From positions 1-21,622 of the forward strand of contig DASSTP010000183.1 in NCBI GenBank assembly GCA_035707845.1: 21,622 nt of DNA. The letters are read 5' to 3'. Position 1 is the stretch's first letter. Every line of letters starts with the position of its first letter. The notes under the pieces were generated by a model. The model was not told the origin of the DNA, did not search any database, and worked only from the letters and a program-made list of their open reading frames with translations. Made by a program: the position numbers and the translations under genes. Source of the DNA: CAMLHP01 sp035707845 (lineage in GTDB: Bacteria > Gemmatimonadota > Gemmatimonadetes > Gemmatimonadales > GWC2-71-9). Positions 1 through 7,512 of the stretch are shown here, in pieces.

Positions 1-278
1 ACCACCGCGCTGAAGATCCGCAGCCCGCGCCGCGTCGGGGTCACCGCCTTGGTGATGACGGTGCCGACACAGGCCACGTCGTCGCCCACCCTGGCGTGCG
101 CCACCGGTGTCACGCTGGATGCGTCGACGTAACGATGGGGAATGTGGTAGAGGAGGTCGCCCGCGGTTTCGATGCCGAGCCGGGCCAGCGCATCGGCGCG
201 CCGCTCGCCGATGCCCTTCAGGAACTTGACCGGCGTGTCCAGCTGGATGCCCTGCGCCGGTCGCTCCCGCGCGGTCAG
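1..278 (-). CDS. recG: ATP-dependent DNA helicase RecG, N-terminal part (cut by window edge)
   Basis: This is the first 92 codons of RecG, the helicase that remodels stalled replication forks and Holliday junctions; the rest lies left of the window. The translation shows the N-terminal signature of the family: LDTPVKFLKGIGERRADAL, then a GDLLYHIPHRYVD segment and the start of the OB-like wedge domain (VGDDVACVGTVITKAV). Only codons before the helicase motors are visible, so ATPase motifs cannot be checked. The reading frame has a stop upstream inside ftsY and no ATG, GTG or TTG between that stop and the conserved region. The only well-placed start is a CTG at 278-276 overlapping the ftsY TGA (CTGA), with a GGAGG seven bases upstream. 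Family assignment is firm; the CTG start is an inference. Confidence 0.85.
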   Translation of the reverse strand, partial: MTARERPAQGIQLDTPVKFLKGIGERRADALARLGIETAGDLLYHIPHRYVDASSVTPVAHARVGDDVACVGTVITKAVTPTRRGLRIFSAV

Positions 279-1204
279 GGCTGCCCCTCCGCAAGCAGCG
301 ATTCCGCGAACTGCCGCGCGTCGAAGGGCTGGAGATCGTCGAGTCCCTCACCTACGCCAAGAAACCGGATGGGAAGATCGAGCTCGCGCCGGAGGGCTGT
401 CACGGCGCCGCCCCGGGCGCTGCCATCCAGCTTGGTGACGATGATGCCAGTGGATGGAACGGCCTGCGCAAACAGGCGCCCCTGCTGGATGGCATTCTGC
501 CCAACGGTTCCATCCAGCACCAGCAGCGCCTCGTGCGGCGCACCCTGCACCCGGCGGCCCGCCACACGCGCCACCTTCCGGAGTTCTTCCATCAGCCCTT
601 CCTGGGTGTGCAGCCGTCCCGCCGTATCCACCAGCACGGTGTCCGCTCCGCGCGCCACCGCCGCATCCACGGCATCAAACAGCACGGCGGCCGGATCACC
701 ACCCGGCGCGCCACTCACGCAGGGCACACCCAGCCGCTCCGCCCACACCTCGAGCTGGGCGATGGCACCAGCACGATAGGTGTCGGCGGCTGCCAGCAGG
801 ACCTTTCGCCCCTCGGCGCTGAGCCGGCGCGCCAGCTTGGCCACGGTGGTGGTCTTGCCGACGCCGTTCACACCCATGATGAGCACCACAGCCGGTCCCG
901 GTTCAGCCCGGGCGATAGCGCCTGCATGGCCGGGGCCGGCGAGCATGTCGGTGAGGCGGGTGACCAGCCGGTCGTGCAGGTCGCGATCGGTCTTGACCTT
1001 GCCGTCACGGATCAATCGCTCCAGCTCGTCGGTCAGCTCCAGCGTGGCGGGAACGCCGAAGTCAGCTTCGAGGAGCACCCGCTCGATCTGCTCCAGGTCG
1101 TCCGCCTTGAGCCCGCGCACCAACGCACCCACATCGGTCATCGCAAAGCGACGGATGCGCTGCCAGACGGAGAGTTTCTTGTCGCCGATACGGGAGCTAG
1201 TCAT
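275..1204 (-). CDS. ftsY: Signal recognition particle receptor FtsY
   Basis: SRP receptor GTPase (309 aa) that docks ribosome-SRP complexes at the inner membrane for co-translational insertion. The N domain covers about residues 15-90. The G domain follows with the P-loop GVNGVGKTTT (111-120), DTYRAGA (141-147), DTAGR (193-197) and TKLDGSARGG (257-266), then the C-terminal GVGEGLDDLQPFD typical of FtsY rather than Ffh. The acidic A domain of E. coli FtsY is absent; this short form is common in other phyla. The ATG at 1204 fits the family's N terminus but has no Shine-Dalgarno, because the leader is occupied by a repeat. A second ATG at residue 22 is possible but also lacks one. The TGA overlaps the recG start. 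Confidence 0.96.
   Translation of the reverse strand: MTSSRIGDKKLSVWQRIRRFAMTDVGALVRGLKADDLEQIERVLLEADFGVPATLELTDELERLIRDGKVKTDRDLHDRLVTRLTDMLAGPGHAGAIARAEPGPAVVLIMGVNGVGKTTTVAKLARRLSAEGRKVLLAAADTYRAGAIAQLEVWAERLGVPCVSGAPGGDPAAVLFDAVDAAVARGADTVLVDTAGRLHTQEGLMEELRKVARVAGRRVQGAPHEALLVLDGTVGQNAIQQGRLFAQAVPSTGIIVTKLDGSARGGAVTALRRELDLPIRFLGVGEGLDDLQPFDARQFAESLLAEGQP
284..290 (-). promoter_or_regulatory. Shine-Dalgarno deciding the recG CTG start
   Basis: GGAGGGG on the minus strand lies inside the last codons of ftsY. Its GGAGG core is seven bases from the CTG at 278-276, an ideal spacing. It supports CTG as initiator because no conventional start codon exists in this frame nearby. Confidence 0.6.
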
Positions 1205-1206
1205 AT

Positions 1207-1225
1207 GTCGTAAGTCGTAAGTCGT
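1207..1225. repeat. Tandem heptamer repeat GTCGTAA (2.7 copies)
   Basis: On the plus strand GTCGTAA occurs twice in direct succession (1207-1213, 1214-1220) and is followed by a partial GTCGT copy. It abuts the ftsY start codon, so on the coding strand it forms the immediate 5' leader of ftsY. I see no other copy in the window. It is continuous with the palindrome at 1229-1260, so the two may be one repeat unit. Confidence 0.8.
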
Positions 1226-1228
1226 GGG

Positions 1229-1260
1229 GCGCTGAGCGCTCAGCGCATAGCGCTCAGCGC
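1229..1260. repeat. Perfect palindrome / 12-bp inverted repeat between the VWA-like gene and ftsY
   Basis: Bases 1229-1246 (GCGCTGAGCGCTCAGCGC) are a perfect 18-bp palindrome. In addition, 1229-1240 and 1249-1260 form a perfect 12-bp inverted repeat around an 8-base loop, so two alternative foldings share one arm. No T-tract follows on either strand, so it does not look like an intrinsic terminator. It sits just after the stop of the upstream gene and fills the gap before ftsY together with the heptamer repeat. Possible roles are an mRNA-stabilising hairpin, a dispersed intergenic repeat, or a protein-binding site. Confidence 0.85.
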
Positions 1261-1261
1261 A

Positions 1262-3052
1262 CTATCGCAGCCCCAGCCGCCGTCGCCACCACCATTCCAG
1301 CGCGAGCGCAATGATTGCCACGCCGAAGAGCCAGCGCCAGTCCCGCACGCTGGTGCGGCCGCCGGGAACACCGAGCCGGGCGGCGTGCGCGCTCACGGTC
1401 CGGGGTCGGGGCAGGAATTCGTCGGAGTATGTTTCCACCGCTGCCTGACCGGCGCCGCCCCGTGCCAGGCGCCAGGCGTACGTGCCGGGCGGAAGCCAGA
1501 GCAGCGCGCGCCCCGCCGCGTCGAAATGAAGCGTGTCCGTGCCGGTGCTGCTGTCACGCTGCCAGCCGATTGCCAGGTCGTTCGGCGCGCCGGAACCGGC
1601 CCACTCGAATACCAGCGGCCGGCCCTGCTGCACCACACTCCGGGTGAGTCGTACGGCGCCTACCGCAGTGTCCGGCGCGGCCAGGAGCCAGCTCGCGGTT
1701 GCCGCCACCCAGTTCCGGTAGGCCTGTTCGCTCTGGCCGCCCCGAAAGGCCCAGCGCCAGAGGCCATCCACCGCGACGGTGACCACCCGCCTCCTGCCCT
1801 CCACGTGACCCACTACTGCAGGTCGCTGGGGCCCGCGGCGGCGGTCCTGGGCCTCGAGCGCCACCCAGTCTCCCTGGCGAGCCTCGATGGAACTCAGGCG
1901 CGTGGCCGGAGCAAAGGAATCCACCGGCAAGCCCAGAAAGGCGCCGCTCACCGGCGTCCCCGCCGCCGCCGAGATGTACCAGTCGCCCGCGACCGCGCCG
2001 GCGCCAGACGGCCAGAGCCAGAGGCCCCGTGCGCCTCCATTGCGGACAAGATTCTTCGCGTCGCCCTTGACCACGAGGAGGTCGGCGGCGGCGGCGGCAC
2101 GGCGCACGGTCTCTTCACCGACCGGCTTGAGGTCGTGCATCCCACGATAGCGTCCTTGCCCCAGTTCCACGTAGCCCCGCACCGGCAGCTCCGCCACATC
2201 CACCAGCGCACGATACAGCGCGCGCGAATCCCAGTCACCCGGCGTGGCCACCAGCACGATGCCCGGTGTCGCGGCGATCGTCACCATGCGCAGGCGGGTG
2301 TCCGTGCGCGGTTCGCTGTCACCGCTCTCGAGATGCATCGCCAGCGCATGCGCGCCGGGCGGGAGGCCTCGCGTCGGGATGCTGAAGCGCGCACGCGCGG
2401 TGCCGCCCGCGGGGACGTGCACCGTCTGCCGGCGCAGGAGTCGCCCACCCATGCTGACCGTGAGGCCAACGTTGCGCTCCGGGGCCGCATTGATGGCGCG
2501 CACCTCGCCCTCGAGCAGGAGCGTGTCACCCGAGGTGATGCGCGCCGGGCCCTGGAACTGGGTGAGGGCATAGTCGGCGATCGAGTCGCGCGTCAGCAGT
2601 GCCATGGTGGCGCGATCCTCGAGATCGGCCGGCAGGTCGCCGCCGTCGTCGAGTTCGCCATCCGTGAGCACCACGACGGCGCGGTCAGATGCTGCCGCTG
2701 CTGTCAGCGCAGGAAGGAGACGGGAGGCGCCCCGATCGGGTGCGCTGTCACGTCCTGGCCGCTCGTCACCGAAGAAGCGCACATCACCGAGGCCCCGGGC
2801 GGAATCGAGCGCGCGTGACCACTTGCCGCCGGCAGACTGCATGGAGAGCGACGCGTCGAGCAGGACGATGGGCCGTTGTGCAGCGGGAGGACGTGCAAAG
2901 CCGGCATTGAGCAGGAGGAGCAGCAGGACGGACCAGGCCACGCCGCGGGCCAGGAGGGGCGCCAGCAGCCGCCGGCCGCCCCGTTCGAGGAGCAGGTACG
3001 TGGCGGCGGCGAGGCCAAAGCCGAGCGCCGCGGCAACGAGCACGAGGATCAC
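1262..3052 (-). CDS. VWA-like membrane protein of unknown function (von Willebrand A / amidotransferase-like architecture)
   Basis: A 596-residue protein I cannot name. Visible parts: two N-terminal membrane segments (about 3-22 and 37-52); a VWA-like domain with a MIDAS-type DASLS (66-70) and a later VVVLTDGE strand; an Ig-like beta region (about 165-250); an alpha/beta segment (about 258-400) resembling the class I amidotransferase-like fold found in BatA-type and related large membrane proteins; a second beta-rich region; and one C-terminal membrane helix (about 575-588) followed by an arginine-rich tail. This predicts a mainly extracytoplasmic metal-binding protein anchored at both ends. 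The GTG start at 3052 is the first possible one: an in-frame TAA lies two codons upstream, and GGTGG precedes it by seven bases. It follows the M23 gene by 52 bp and precedes ftsY, so it is probably co-transcribed with the dcw genes. Function is not assigned. Confidence 0.8.
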   Translation of the reverse strand: MILVLVAAALGFGLAAATYLLLERGGRRLLAPLLARGVAWSVLLLLLLNAGFARPPAAQRPIVLLDASLSMQSAGGKWSRALDSARGLGDVRFFGDERPGRDSAPDRGASRLLPALTAAAASDRAVVVLTDGELDDGGDLPADLEDRATMALLTRDSIADYALTQFQGPARITSGDTLLLEGEVRAINAAPERNVGLTVSMGGRLLRRQTVHVPAGGTARARFSIPTRGLPPGAHALAMHLESGDSEPRTDTRLRMVTIAATPGIVLVATPGDWDSRALYRALVDVAELPVRGYVELGQGRYRGMHDLKPVGEETVRRAAAAADLLVVKGDAKNLVRNGGARGLWLWPSGAGAVAGDWYISAAAGTPVSGAFLGLPVDSFAPATRLSSIEARQGDWVALEAQDRRRGPQRPAVVGHVEGRRRVVTVAVDGLWRWAFRGGQSEQAYRNWVAATASWLLAAPDTAVGAVRLTRSVVQQGRPLVFEWAGSGAPNDLAIGWQRDSSTGTDTLHFDAAGRALLWLPPGTYAWRLARGGAGQAAVETYSDEFLPRPRTVSAHAARLGVPGGRTSVRDWRWLFGVAIIALALEWWWRRRLGLR

Positions 3053-3088
3053 GGATTACCCACCAGCAGCGCTACGGCCGCCGGGCCG

Positions 3089-3102
3089 GGCCGGTTTCGG
3101 CC
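3089..3102 (-). other. Small GC hairpin between the M23 and VWA-like genes
   Basis: On the coding strand GGCCG-AAAC-CGGCC forms a 5-bp stem with a 4-base loop just after the M23 stop. There is no T-run, so it is not an intrinsic terminator. It may only reflect high GC content, or mark a processing or pausing point within the operon. Confidence 0.3.
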
Positions 3103-3104
3103 GC

Positions 3105-4364
3105 TCAGCTGGTGGCAGCCGCCATGATCTGGATCGGCGCGGCCGGCTTGTCGTACAGGATGGCCGCGAGGCGGTCCCGCTCCTGGTTGAACGCCCCGCG
3201 CTCCGCCTTGGCGACCGGCGCGCCGTTGCCGAGCTCCACGCGGCGCGAGTCCTTGGCCACGCCATTGACCCGGAACTCATAGTGGAGATGCGGCCCGGTG
3301 GCGAGCCCGGTCATGCCCACCCGGCCGATCACCTCACCCTGGTGCACGTGGGCGCCCCTGCGAGTGAGGATCCGGCTCAGGTGGCCGTACCGCGTGGTGA
3401 TGCCGTTGCGATGCCGGATTTCGATGAGATTTCCGTAGCCGCCCGCCTTGCCGGCCCTGATCACGGTGCCGTCGCCCGCTGCCATGACGGGGGTGCCGGT
3501 GGCCGCGGCGAAATCGGTGCCTTCATGCTTGCGCGTGTAGCCCAGCACCGGATGGAAGCGTGCGCGGGTAAAGCCGGAGGAGATGCGCCGGAATTCCACT
3601 GGCGCGCGCAGGAAGGCGCGCTTCAGCGAGTTGCCGTCGGCATCGAAGAAGCTGGGGCCCTCGCTGCCCGCAAAGCGGAACGCCGTGTAATGACGGCTGT
3701 CCACCGAGAGGTCGCTGGCGAGCACGCGGCCAAAACGGACTTCACCTTCATCTGACACCAGCCGCTCGAGCACCACGGTAAAATGGTCGCCCTGCCGGAT
3801 GTCACGGGAGAAATCCACTTCCCAGGCAAACACGTCAGCCAGTGCCCAGGCCAGGTTCACGCGCTGGGCCCCATCCAGGACCGAATCGGGAATCTGCCGG
3901 TCCAGCGCCTCGTAGAGGGAGTTCTCGATGTTGCCATCGGCGCGCACGATTTCCGGATGCCATTCGATGGAGTCGACGCCGGCCGACCAGGTATTGGCCA
4001 CCCGGGTGAACTGGATTCGCTGCTCGGGGCCGGTGCGTACCGTGACCCGATCGGGAATGGAATCGCTGACCGGCCGGCGGAAGTTGAAGACCAGGCCGGC
4101 GCGGAGCCGCCGGGGATTGAGGGCGTCGGTCAGGCTCGCGAGGTTGAGCCCGGCGAGCTTGTGGCGCTCCAGCAGCTCCGAGAGTGTCTCGCCGGAGTGC
4201 AGGGTATCGACCAGGTGCCGATGTGTTGGCGCCGGCGCCGCCGCGGCAGCGTCGGCCAGCGGTGCGGTCGAGTCAGAGAGTCGTTGCCAGGGCCAGTGCC
4301 CTGCTGCCGCGAAATACGCGGCCGCCGTGAAGACCGCCACGGCGGCCAGGTTTCGAAAACGCAT
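3105..4364 (-). CDS. M23-family metallopeptidase (MepM/DipM-like peptidoglycan hydrolase)
   Basis: A 419-residue periplasmic zinc endopeptidase predicted to cut peptide cross-links of peptidoglycan. An N-terminal membrane or signal segment spans about 5-22. A LysM/OapA-like stretch (HSGETLSELLERHKL, about 56-70) and a middle domain precede the C-terminal LytM domain. The LytM zinc motifs are intact: HEGTD (H280, D284), GYGN (319-322), RYGHL (H328) and HLH (H359, H361). With both Zn-ligand histidines, the aspartate and the catalytic-site histidines present, it should be active, unlike the degenerate LytM domains of EnvC or NlpD. ATG at 4364 lies two bases after the ftsZ stop, implying translational coupling. 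Position in the dcw operon suggests a role in septal splitting; this is inference. Confidence 0.93.
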   Translation of the reverse strand: MRFRNLAAVAVFTAAAYFAAAGHWPWQRLSDSTAPLADAAAAAPAPTHRHLVDTLHSGETLSELLERHKLAGLNLASLTDALNPRRLRAGLVFNFRRPVSDSIPDRVTVRTGPEQRIQFTRVANTWSAGVDSIEWHPEIVRADGNIENSLYEALDRQIPDSVLDGAQRVNLAWALADVFAWEVDFSRDIRQGDHFTVVLERLVSDEGEVRFGRVLASDLSVDSRHYTAFRFAGSEGPSFFDADGNSLKRAFLRAPVEFRRISSGFTRARFHPVLGYTRKHEGTDFAAATGTPVMAAGDGTVIRAGKAGGYGNLIEIRHRNGITTRYGHLSRILTRRGAHVHQGEVIGRVGMTGLATGPHLHYEFRVNGVAKDSRRVELGNGAPVAKAERGAFNQERDRLAAILYDKPAAPIQIMAAATS

Positions 4365-4366
4365 GC

Positions 4367-5575
4367 TCAGTCCATCTGCCTGCGGATGAAAGTGGGAATC
4401 TCCATTTCCGGCATGTCTCCGCTGGAACCCGCACCACTGGCGGAGTTACCGGCCGCGGGCGCCTGCATTGGCGGCCTCGGCGTGGCACGCGGGGCCGCAG
4501 TGGCGGGCGTCTGCAGGCCGGGCTGCGAAGCACGCTTCATGCCAGCTGCCGGGAATGGTAGCACCGTTGTGCCGCTGGTGCGCGCTCCGGCCACGGCCTG
4601 GTCGATCCCGGTCACGGCACGATCGAAGCCGGTGGCAATCACCGTGACGCGGACTTCGCCGTGCATGGCGGCATCGCGGCCCGCGCCGAAGATGATCTCG
4701 GCCTCGTCGCCCACCGCGTCATGGATGATGTCGTTGATCTGGGTGACTTCGCCGAGGGTGAGGTCGTCGCCGCCGATGATGTTGATCAGCACGCCGGTGG
4801 CCCCGGCGATGGAGACGTTGTCGAGCAGCGGGCTGGAGATGGCCTGCTGGGCCGCTTCCAGGGCCCGGGTATCGCCCCGGCCCATGCCGGTGCCCATGAG
4901 CGCCGCGCCGCCGTTCTGCATCACCGTGCGCACGTCGGCAAAGTCCACGTTGATGATGCCAGTGGCGGTGATGAGACTGGCAATGCCCTGGGTGGCGTGC
5001 AGCAGGACTTCATCGGCCTTCTTGAGCGCATCCTGGAACGGGATGCCCTTGCCCACCACGGCGAGCAGCCGCTCGTTGGGCACCACGATCATGGTGTCCA
5101 CGCTCTTGCGCATCTCGCCGATGCCGTTCTCGGCCTGGCGCATCCGCTTGCGGCCCTCGAACAGGAAGGGCTTGGTCACGATGCCCACCGTGAGCGCGCC
5201 CGCCTCCCGCGCGATCTGGGAAATGATGGGCGCCGCGCCCGTGCCGGTGCCGCCTCCCATGCCGCAGGTGATGAAGACCATGTCCGCCCCCTGCAGGTGG
5301 GGCGTGATCTCGTCGCGATTTTCTTCCATGGCCTGGCGCCCGATTTCCGGTCGCGCCCCGGCGCCCAGCCCGCGCGTCAGCTTGCGGCCGATCTGCAACT
5401 TCACGTCGGAGCGCGAATTCTGCAGCGCCTGGGCGTCGGTGTTGACCGAGATGAATTCGACGCCCTGCAGGCCCTCTTCGATCATGCGGTTGACCGCATT
5501 CCCGCCGCCGCCGCCCACACCGACCACTTTCATCCGCGCGTTCTGCGCGCCGCTTTCTTCCAGCTCAAAGATCAT
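4367..5575 (-). CDS. ftsZ: Cell division protein FtsZ
   Basis: Tubulin-like GTPase that forms the division ring (402 aa from the chosen start). Seen in order: the N-terminal nucleotide-binding VVGVGGGGGNAVNRM; the tubulin signature GGGTGTG (107-113); the T7 synergy loop NVDFAD (209-214), which supplies the catalytic aspartate; a proline/alanine-rich linker (about 325-385); and the conserved C-terminal peptide IPTFIRRQMD (393-402), which binds FtsA and other partners. A GTG at 5593 would add six residues, but ATG at 5575 is preferred because GGAAGGGG sits five bases upstream of it and none precedes the GTG. It follows ftsA with a 21-bp gap and runs into the M23 gene. Confidence 0.98.
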   Translation of the reverse strand: MIFELEESGAQNARMKVVGVGGGGGNAVNRMIEEGLQGVEFISVNTDAQALQNSRSDVKLQIGRKLTRGLGAGARPEIGRQAMEENRDEITPHLQGADMVFITCGMGGGTGTGAAPIISQIAREAGALTVGIVTKPFLFEGRKRMRQAENGIGEMRKSVDTMIVVPNERLLAVVGKGIPFQDALKKADEVLLHATQGIASLITATGIINVDFADVRTVMQNGGAALMGTGMGRGDTRALEAAQQAISSPLLDNVSIAGATGVLINIIGGDDLTLGEVTQINDIIHDAVGDEAEIIFGAGRDAAMHGEVRVTVIATGFDRAVTGIDQAVAGARTSGTTVLPFPAAGMKRASQPGLQTPATAAPRATPRPPMQAPAAGNSASGAGSSGDMPEMEIPTFIRRQMD

Positions 5576-5580
5576 GGCAT

Positions 5581-5588
5581 CCCCTTCC
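5581..5588 (-). promoter_or_regulatory. Shine-Dalgarno deciding the ftsZ start
   Basis: GGAAGGGG on the coding strand is five bases before the ATG at 5575. It is one of the clearest ribosome binding sites in the cluster. It falls inside the longer GTG-initiated version of the frame and therefore argues for the shorter protein. Confidence 0.7.
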
Positions 5589-5596
5589 GGCACGAC

Positions 5597-6847
5597 TCAG
5601 AAGAAATCCTGCAACCAGCGCTTGACGGGTGCGAAATATCGGTCCACACCGAGCGACCGCCGGCCGCCGGTGCCGAATCCACTCACGAGAGACTGCCGAG
5701 CGCCATAGAGCACGAGCCCCACCGGCACCGCGAAGGCCGGCGATTCGACGCTGTCAGCCAGTCCACGCAGGTGCTGACCTGGAACTCCGGTGCGCGCCGG
5801 CATGGCAAAGACTTCGCGCGCCAGCTCGACGATGCCGGGGGCCTGGGCACCGCCGCCGGTCAGGATCACTCCCGCCGGCAGGCGCTGGCTGAACCCGGCG
5901 CGCGTGATTTCGTCGGACGCATATTCCAGCACTTCCTGCATCCGCATGTGCATGATGTGCGCGAGCACGCGGCGATGCGCGTTGCGCGCACCTTGCCCCG
6001 GCGTGCTCGGCAAGTCGAACAGGTCCTGCTCCGGCACCAGCGGCTCGTAGGCCGCGCCGTACCGTTCCTTCAGCCGTTCGGCGTCGAGCTGGGTGACCTG
6101 GAGGCCGTGCACGATGTCGCCTGTCACGTGCCCGCCGGCGCACAGCAGCGATGCCGTGTGGCGGATCTTGCCACCCTGGAAAATGGCGACATTGGTGGAG
6201 CCGCCACCCAGTTCGATGATGGCGCAGCCCAGCTCCCGTTCGTCAGGCGTGAGCACGGCCAGCGATGCAGCCAGCGGTTCCAGCACGAATTCCGCCACCT
6301 GATGTCCCGCGCGCTCCACGCACTTGCGCAGGTTCTGCATGGCGCTCGACAGCACCGTGACCAGGTACACTTCGGCTTCGAGCCGGGAGCCGGTCATCCC
6401 GATCGGATCGGTGATGCCGGCCTGCTGGTCGATCAGGTAGTCCTGCGGAATGGCATGCAGCAGCTCGTGGTCCCGCCCGAACGAGATGTTGCTGGCCATG
6501 TCGTTGACCCGCGCCACGTCGCCGGTGCGGATTTCATCGCCAGTGACGCTCACCATGCCGTGGCTGCTGCGGCCGGCCACGTGCTCGCCGGCGATGCCAC
6601 AATAGATGGCGCCCACTTCCAGCCCGGCCATCCGCTGGGCATCGCGCATGGCGCGCCCGATGGCGCGGGTGGTTTCCTCGATGTCCCGCACCACGCCGCG
6701 GCGGACGCCGGGACTCCGTTCCACTCCCACGCCCAGGATCTTTGCCGCCGGCGCGCGGGCGTCGCCAGTCACTTCGGCGACGATGCCCACGACCTTGGTT
6801 GACCCGATGTCGAGCGCGGCGACCAGTCGGTCCGGCTGTACGCTCAT
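5597..6847 (-). CDS. ftsA: Cell division protein FtsA
   Basis: Actin-like ATPase that tethers FtsZ to the membrane and signals to the divisome (416 aa, near the usual 410-420). The N terminus carries the phosphate-1 motif ALDIGSTKVVGIVAE (11-25). The 1C subdomain specific to FtsA follows, then the phosphate-2 region (ELGGGSTNVAIF), the adenosine motif (ILTGGGAQAPGI), and a C-terminal amphipathic membrane-targeting helix (PVKRWLQDFF, last ten residues). ATG at 6847 overlaps the ftsQ TGA as ATGA, and a G-rich GGGGCGGGG lies just upstream. Confidence 0.98.
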   Translation of the reverse strand: MSVQPDRLVAALDIGSTKVVGIVAEVTGDARAPAAKILGVGVERSPGVRRGVVRDIEETTRAIGRAMRDAQRMAGLEVGAIYCGIAGEHVAGRSSHGMVSVTGDEIRTGDVARVNDMASNISFGRDHELLHAIPQDYLIDQQAGITDPIGMTGSRLEAEVYLVTVLSSAMQNLRKCVERAGHQVAEFVLEPLAASLAVLTPDERELGCAIIELGGGSTNVAIFQGGKIRHTASLLCAGGHVTGDIVHGLQVTQLDAERLKERYGAAYEPLVPEQDLFDLPSTPGQGARNAHRRVLAHIMHMRMQEVLEYASDEITRAGFSQRLPAGVILTGGGAQAPGIVELAREVFAMPARTGVPGQHLRGLADSVESPAFAVPVGLVLYGARQSLVSGFGTGGRRSLGVDRYFAPVKRWLQDFF

Positions 6848-7512
6848 GCCCCGCCCCGGACCACGACACAGCCGGCGAACCGGCCGTCGAGTTCGTCGAA
6901 TGCCTGACCCCTTGCCGTCAGATCCGAAGCCACAAGCGTCACCGCACGCATCTCCTCGATCGAAGCATCAGGCCGGAAGATGAACTGCCGGCCCTCCACC
7001 GTGAGTGCTACATCCGTCCCCCGCAGCCCGGCAGCGGTCACCTTGCCGAAGAGCGCCGGATCGAGGCGCCGCACCGATGCCAGGAGCCGGCCGATCTGCG
7101 GCGCGGCGGTGGCCGCTACCGGCAGGTCCGGCGCCGACCGCGCTGGATCGAATGGCAGGACCTTTCCCCCCGCATCCATCAGCCGAAGCGAGCCGCCGCT
7201 GGGCACCAGCGCTACCGGCACCCGCTCCTGCAGCGTGACCACCAGGGTGCCCGGCAGCCGCCGGCTGACCTGCGCCGAGCGCACACCGGGAATGGCGTTC
7301 GCGCGCTTTTCGACCGCGGCCAGGTCCTCGAACAGGTTGAGCGTCCGCGGCAGCGCCAGCCGGGCCAGTGCGGCCTCGGGCGATCCATACCGGAGCCCCG
7401 CAAACTCCACGCGGCGGACCCGGAAGAAATCGACCTGGCGGGCCACCAGCGGTCCGCCCAGCCAGAGCGCCGGCACGGCCAGCGCACCACCCAGCCACCA
7501 GAGCCACTTCAC
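6844..7512 (-). CDS. ftsQ: Cell division protein FtsQ (POTRA domain)
   Basis: Bitopic membrane protein (222 aa) linking early and late divisome proteins, with FtsL as the likely partner encoded in the same cluster. A short cytoplasmic start and one membrane segment (about 3-24) precede a POTRA domain (about 32-100, with VRRVEFAGLRYGSPEAALA and IPGVRSAQVSRRLPGTLVVTLQERVPVALV split across it) and the FtsQ beta domain. The POTRA pattern 'IPGV..A.V.R..P..L.V...ER.P.A' is diagnostic of the family. GTG at 7512 overlaps the murC TGA (GTGA). The protein is shorter than E. coli FtsQ (276), within the usual range for other phyla. No ddl or murB gene separates it from murC. Confidence 0.93.
   Translation of the reverse strand: MKWLWWLGGALAVPALWLGGPLVARQVDFFRVRRVEFAGLRYGSPEAALARLALPRTLNLFEDLAAVEKRANAIPGVRSAQVSRRLPGTLVVTLQERVPVALVPSGGSLRLMDAGGKVLPFDPARSAPDLPVAATAAPQIGRLLASVRRLDPALFGKVTAAGLRGTDVALTVEGRQFIFRPDASIEEMRAVTLVASDLTARGQAFDELDGRFAGCVVVRGGA

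Noticed and set aside
1229..1260. Palindrome considered as an intrinsic terminator for the VWA-like gene
   Set aside because: No T-tract follows the hairpin in either direction, and ftsY and recG downstream have no other evident promoter.
1207..1260. Short repeats considered as a CRISPR array or insertion sequence end
   Set aside because: There are fewer than three full units, no spacers, no cas genes and no transposase nearby.
5576..5593. GTG start that would lengthen FtsZ by six residues
   Set aside because: The only good Shine-Dalgarno lies between this GTG and the ATG at 5575, so the shorter form is favoured.
3783..6802. Very long open frames on the plus strand (641 and 713 codons) opposite ftsZ, ftsA and the M23 gene
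   Set aside because: They mirror the codon structure of real high-GC genes on the other strand, and their translations are low-complexity H/R/A/G/P-rich with no recognisable domain.
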